This document shows positions 59,671 to 63,213 of a stretch of DNA of 63,213 nt, piece after piece. A program made the translations under genes and the position numbers. The stretch spans positions 1 through 63,213 of the forward strand of contig NZ_LZHT01000053.1 of NCBI RefSeq assembly GCF_001667315.1. Reading direction: 5' to 3'. The notes below the pieces were generated by a model. It did not search any database, was not told the DNA's origin, and saw only the letters and a list, made by a program, of their open reading frames with translations. Within the stretch, counting starts at the first letter, position 1. Every line of letters begins with the position of its first letter. This stretch comes from Mycobacterium sp. 852002-10029_SCH5224772 (lineage in GTDB: Bacteria; Actinomycetota; Actinomycetes; Mycobacteriales; Mycobacteriaceae).

Positions 59671-59791
59671 TCAAGCCGTCGCAATAACCGCGCCGTCGGC
59701 GTGGTTCATACTGAATGCAACACGTGGGCTTCTCGTGTGAGCCGTTTTGACAGTGTTCCCGCCCGCGAGCGGGGACGGCGAGGTAGCAGAG

Positions 59792-61066
59792 ATGACGAGG
59801 TTGGACTCCGTCGAAAGGGCGGTTGCCGACATTGCGGCCGGCAAGGCCGTTATCGTCATTGACGACGAGGACCGTGAGAACGAGGGCGATCTGATCTTCG
59901 CCGCCGAGAAGGCGACGCCGGAGATGGTCGCGTTCATGGTGCGCTATACCTCGGGATACCTGTGCGTGCCGCTGGACGGGGCGATCTGCGACCGTCTGGG
60001 GTTGCTCCCGATGTACGCGGTGAACCAGGACAAGCACGGCACCGCCTACACCGTCACGGTGGACGCCAAAGACGGTGTGGGCACCGGGATTTCGGCGTCG
60101 GACCGCGCCACCACGATGCGCCTGCTGGCCGAACCCGCCAGCATCGCCGACGATTTCACCCGCCCCGGCCACGTGGTTCCGTTGCGCGCCAAGGACGGTG
60201 GCGTGCTGCGCCGGCCCGGCCACACCGAGGCCGCGGTCGACCTGGCCCGCATGGCCGGCCTGCAGCCCGCGGGCGCCATCTGCGAGATCGTCAGCCAAAA
60301 AGACGAAGGCTCGATGGCCCAGACCGACGAGCTGCGGGTGTTCGCCGACGAACACGACCTCGCCATGATCACCATCGCCGACCTGATCGAGTGGCGGCGC
60401 AAGCACGAGAAGCACATCGCCCGGATCGCCGAGGCCCGGATCCCGACTCGGCACGGCGAGTTTCGTGCCATCGGCTATGCCAGCATCTACGAGGAAGTCG
60501 AACACGTCGCGCTGGTTCGCGGCGAGATCGCCGGGCCGGACGCCGACGGCGACGACGTGCTGGTGCGCGTGCACTCCGAGTGCCTGACCGGTGATGTCTT
60601 CGGTTCCCGCCGCTGTGACTGCGGACCCCAACTGGACGCCGCCATGGCGATGGTCGCCCGCGAGGGGCGCGGCATCGTGCTCTATATGCGCGGTCACGAG
60701 GGCCGCGGCATCGGCCTGATGCACAAATTGCAGGCCTATCAGCTGCAGGACGCCGGCGAAGACACCGTCGACGCCAACCTCAAGCTCGGGTTGCCGGCCG
60801 ACGCAAGGGATTACGGGATCGGCGCGCAGATCCTGGTCGACCTCGGAGTGCGCTCGATGCGGCTGCTGACCAACAACCCCGCCAAGCGGGTCGGCTTGGA
60901 CGGGTACGGCCTGCACATCATCGAGCGGGTACCGCTTCCGGTGCGCGCCAACGCCGAGAACATCCGATACCTGATGACCAAGCGGGACAAGATGGGTCAC
61001 GACCTGGCCGGGCTGGACGACTTTCACGAATCCGTCCATTTGCCGGGTGAATTCGGCGGTGCATTG

Positions 61067-61069
<3 letters not shown>
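59792..61069 (+). CDS. ribBA: Bifunctional DHBP synthase / GTP cyclohydrolase II
   Basis: Makes both riboflavin precursors. It has 425 residues, as in M. tuberculosis RibA2. Residues 1-~205 are the DHBP synthase: [19 protein letters not shown] and [14 protein letters not shown]. Residues ~210-425 are the cyclohydrolase: [19 protein letters not shown] (zinc cysteines) and [14 protein letters not shown] 59792 is chosen over an upstream GTG frame because homology begins at [11 protein letters not shown]. Its stop lies in the first unit of the 53-bp repeat. Confidence 0.96.
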
Positions 61070-61686
<617 letters not shown>

Positions 61687-61696
61687 TGACTGCGTC

Positions 61697-62167
61697 GTGA
61701 CGTCACCGCCGGACCGCGAGACCTGGGATGCGGTGCTGCGTCCCCACCGCACACCGTTATTCGCCTACGGGGCAGCGGTTCTCATCGCGGGCGCGCACAT
61801 CGTGGTGGGCCTGTTGCTCAAGATGCAGTCCACCGGCGTGGTCTTTCAGACCGCCGACCAGGTCGCGATCGCGGTGCTGGGCCTGGTCATCGCCGGCATC
61901 GTGCTGTTGTTCGCACGCCCCCGGCTACGGATCGGTCCGCCCGGTGTGGCGGTGCGAAATCTTTTGGGAGACAAGCTGATCGAATGGCCCGACGTTGTCG
62001 GTATCTCGTTTCCGGTGGGTCACCGCTGGGCGCGCATCGACTTGCCCGACGACGAGTACATCCCGGTGATGGCGATTCAGGCCGTCGACAAGGGTCGCGC
62101 GGTGGACGCCATGAACACGGTGCGCTCGCTGCTGGCGCGCTATCGGCCGGACCTGCAAACCCCCTGA
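61697..62167 (+). CDS. Membrane protein with PH-like domain (Rv1417 type)
   Basis: A 156-residue protein. Two N-terminal helices (PLFAYGAAVLIAGAHIVVGLL and VAIAVLGLVIAGIVLLF) are followed by a cytosolic PH-like domain (RLRIGPPGVAVRNLLGDKLI then WPDVVGISFPVGHRWARI). It has the place and length of Rv1417, directly after ribH. GTG 61697 is chosen. The role is unknown. Confidence 0.88.
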   Translation: MTSPPDRETWDAVLRPHRTPLFAYGAAVLIAGAHIVVGLLLKMQSTGVVFQTADQVAIAVLGLVIAGIVLLFARPRLRIGPPGVAVRNLLGDKLIEWPDVVGISFPVGHRWARIDLPDDEYIPVMAIQAVDKGRAVDAMNTVRSLLARYRPDLQTP

Positions 62168-62174
62168 GCGCCGC

Positions 62175-62209
62175 GACGCCGCCCCCCCGGTCTCGGCCCG
62201 GGAGGCGTC
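62175..62209. terminator. Hairpin between convergent genes
   Basis: GACGCC (62175-62180) pairs with GGCGTC (62204-62209), with an inner CCCGG/CCGGG stem. It lies between the PH-domain gene and the convergent hemophore-like gene. No U-tract. Confidence 0.5.
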
Positions 62210-62248
62210 GTCGCCTGACGTTCTATCGGAAAGCCCGTATCAAGGCAC

Positions 62249-62587
62249 TCAGTATCGGGTGCAGTCCGTCATCATCTGCTGGAAAATCGGCAGGGCCTGC
62301 TGGGCGCCCTGGTTGTGCTCGATCGCGTGCAGCAGGTTAACGCGCTGATCGGGCGACGAAGCCAGGTACTGCTGCAAGAACTGCTGGTTGGGCGGCGACT
62401 GGTCCAGGTACTGAGCGGCCATCGGGTTCTCCGCGTGCACCGCCCGCATCGCCTGGTCGTAGTTACAGGTCGTGTTGATCATCGGACCGTAATCCGGGCT
62501 GGCGGATGCGACCCCGGCCGCAGCGGTCGACGCCAAAGCCAGGCCGCCGACGGTGACGGCCAATTTGGCCAACGAGCGCTTCATCAT
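62249..62587 (-). CDS. Hemophore-related secreted protein
   Basis: A 112-residue exported protein. The signal peptide (KRSLAKLAVTVGGLALASTA) ends near ASA. The mature part has two cysteines (INTTCNYDQAM and MMTDCTRY) that probably pair, with PPNQQFLQQYLASSPDQR between them. This pattern fits the mycobacterial hemophore-related family (Rv0203/Rv1174c type), though heme binding is not shown for all members. GGAGGGAG precedes the ATG pair (62587 or 62584). Confidence 0.82.
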   Translation of the reverse strand: MMKRSLAKLAVTVGGLALASTAAAGVASASPDYGPMINTTCNYDQAMRAVHAENPMAAQYLDQSPPNQQFLQQYLASSPDQRVNLLHAIEHNQGAQQALPIFQQMMTDCTRY

Positions 62588-62690
62588 TTACGGACTCCCT
62601 CCATTGCTGTGCCCCCACTCTAACGTTGAGTTAGAAGGTTGGTAGCCAGAACCTAGGGCGCCCAAACCGCCGGCAACGCGCGTGGAGCGC

Positions 62691-63213
62691 TCAGGGGGCG
62701 TCCGGCCGCCCCGTTTCCGGTCCCTCGTTTTCGGGGCCCCAGCTGCTCGGGAGCAGCGGCATTCGGGGTCCGTCGGCCAGTGAATCGCCGGCAATTGTGG
62801 TCAATCCCACTGGGGCGGCATCCGCCCCGCGGGCGGTGCCGGCGAACCCCATGGGCCCCGCACCCCGCTCCGAGGCCGTCACCGGGGTTTTGCCGGCGGT
62901 ATCGGCCTCCGGGTCCGCGCCGAGGTATTCGTAGCGGCGCCCGGGGTCGATCAGGCCGGCCCGCTGGCGGCGCCGGCGGCGGCCCTGTTCCCGCTGAGCC
63001 GCGGCGGCCGCCGGTGCGATGGCGCCGGGCTCGGCTGCTTTCTGGTCGCTCCGGGAGGCGGCGCGGATGCCCGCGCCGGCCCCGATGCCCGGCGGACCGA
63101 CGACGTACGGATAACTGAAGCCGGGGACGGCGGCCGCGGGCGGCGCCGCGGGCGCCGCGACAGATGCCGGGGCCGCCGCCGGTGTGGGCGCGGGGGGGGG
63201 GGGGGGGGCCGGG
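62691..63213 (-). CDS. PPE family protein, PPW-type C-terminus (5' end outside window)
   Basis: Only the last ~173 codons are present; the gene enters from the right edge. The visible end reads GFSYPYVVGPPGIGAGAGIR, then an Ala-rich linker, an Arg-rich stretch (QGRRRRRQRAG), RRYEYLG, and GAGPMGFAGTARGADAAPVG with GLTTIAGDSLADGPRMPLLP. This is the PPE-PPW C-terminal layout, though the usual acidic aromatic motif is altered. The frame runs intact through a 17-base C tract (coding strand) that encodes prolines. PPE proteins are type VII secretion substrates. Confidence 0.85.
   Translation of the reverse strand, partial: PAPPPPPAPTPAAAPASVAAPAAPPAAAVPGFSYPYVVGPPGIGAGAGIRAASRSDQKAAEPGAIAPAAAAAQREQGRRRRRQRAGLIDPGRRYEYLGADPEADTAGKTPVTASERGAGPMGFAGTARGADAAPVGLTTIAGDSLADGPRMPLLPSSWGPENEGPETGRPDAP
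63192..63208. repeat. Homopolymer tract of 17 G
   Basis: It lies five bases from the window edge within the PPE coding frame. It is C17 on the coding strand. It may be a true slippage-prone tract or a sequencing/assembly end effect. Confidence 0.7.

Noticed and set aside
59671..59791. FMN riboswitch before ribBA
   Set aside because: The region lacks the conserved RFN element cores. ribE also has essentially no leader.

Overview
This is a high-GC actinobacterial chromosome segment. Protein sequences and gene order place it in a slow-growing Mycobacterium of the M. avium-complex type. Supporting signs are an integration host factor of the mIHF kind, the LprG-P55 lipid export pair, a PPE protein of the PPW type, a hemophore-related secreted protein, a MIRU-type tandem repeat, and many starts that look leaderless (a TANNNT box 6-8 nt before the start codon). 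The species call is an inference from remembered homologues, not from a search.

Layout. (1) 1-19.4 kb is core. It holds the 3' end of rarA, a tandem pair of Rv2557/Rv2558-like genes with shared leaders, yjbQ, the alaS-ruvX-mltG-aroE-prepilin peptidase-aroC-aroK-aroB-aroQ run (shikimate pathway with head-to-tail overlaps), then pepQ, efp, nusB and a large Orn/Lys/Arg decarboxylase. (2) 19.4-30.9 kb is accessory. A fourfold-repeat membrane protein is divergent from a tight GntR-regulated operon encoding a 2[4Fe-4S] ferredoxin, an ABC importer and an AprA-like flavoprotein fused to about nine HEAT repeats. A GNAT acetyltransferase, a serine hydrolase, and a MerR regulator paired with a membrane protein across a perfect 44-bp palindrome follow. 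About 690 bp without a recognisable gene closes the block. (3) 30.9-39.5 kb is the pyrimidine operon pyrR-pyrB-pyrC-(membrane protein)-carA-carB-pyrF. (4) 39.6-44.8 kb has a Mop/TOBE regulator, mihF, gmk, rpoZ, coaBC and metK. (5) 44.8-52.3 kb has a PNPOx-like protein, a flavin monooxygenase, a LipH-like esterase, a YhhN protein, priA with degenerate helicase motifs, a MarR regulator and a methyltransferase. (6) 52.4-61.7 kb has fmt-rsmB, rpe-ribD, lprG-P55 (opposite strand), ribE, ribBA, a chain of tiny overlapping ORFs in a 53-bp repeat, and ribH. (7) The right edge has a PH-domain membrane protein, a hemophore-like protein and the C-terminus of a PPE-PPW protein that runs off the window through a 17-base G tract.

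The housekeeping genes supply chorismate, UMP, riboflavin, CoA and SAM. The least described unit is the GntR/ferredoxin/ABC/AprA-like-HEAT operon at 20.46-27.20 kb. It looks like a dedicated uptake-plus-redox system for a small, probably sulfur-containing, anion. Its substrate cannot be read from sequence.
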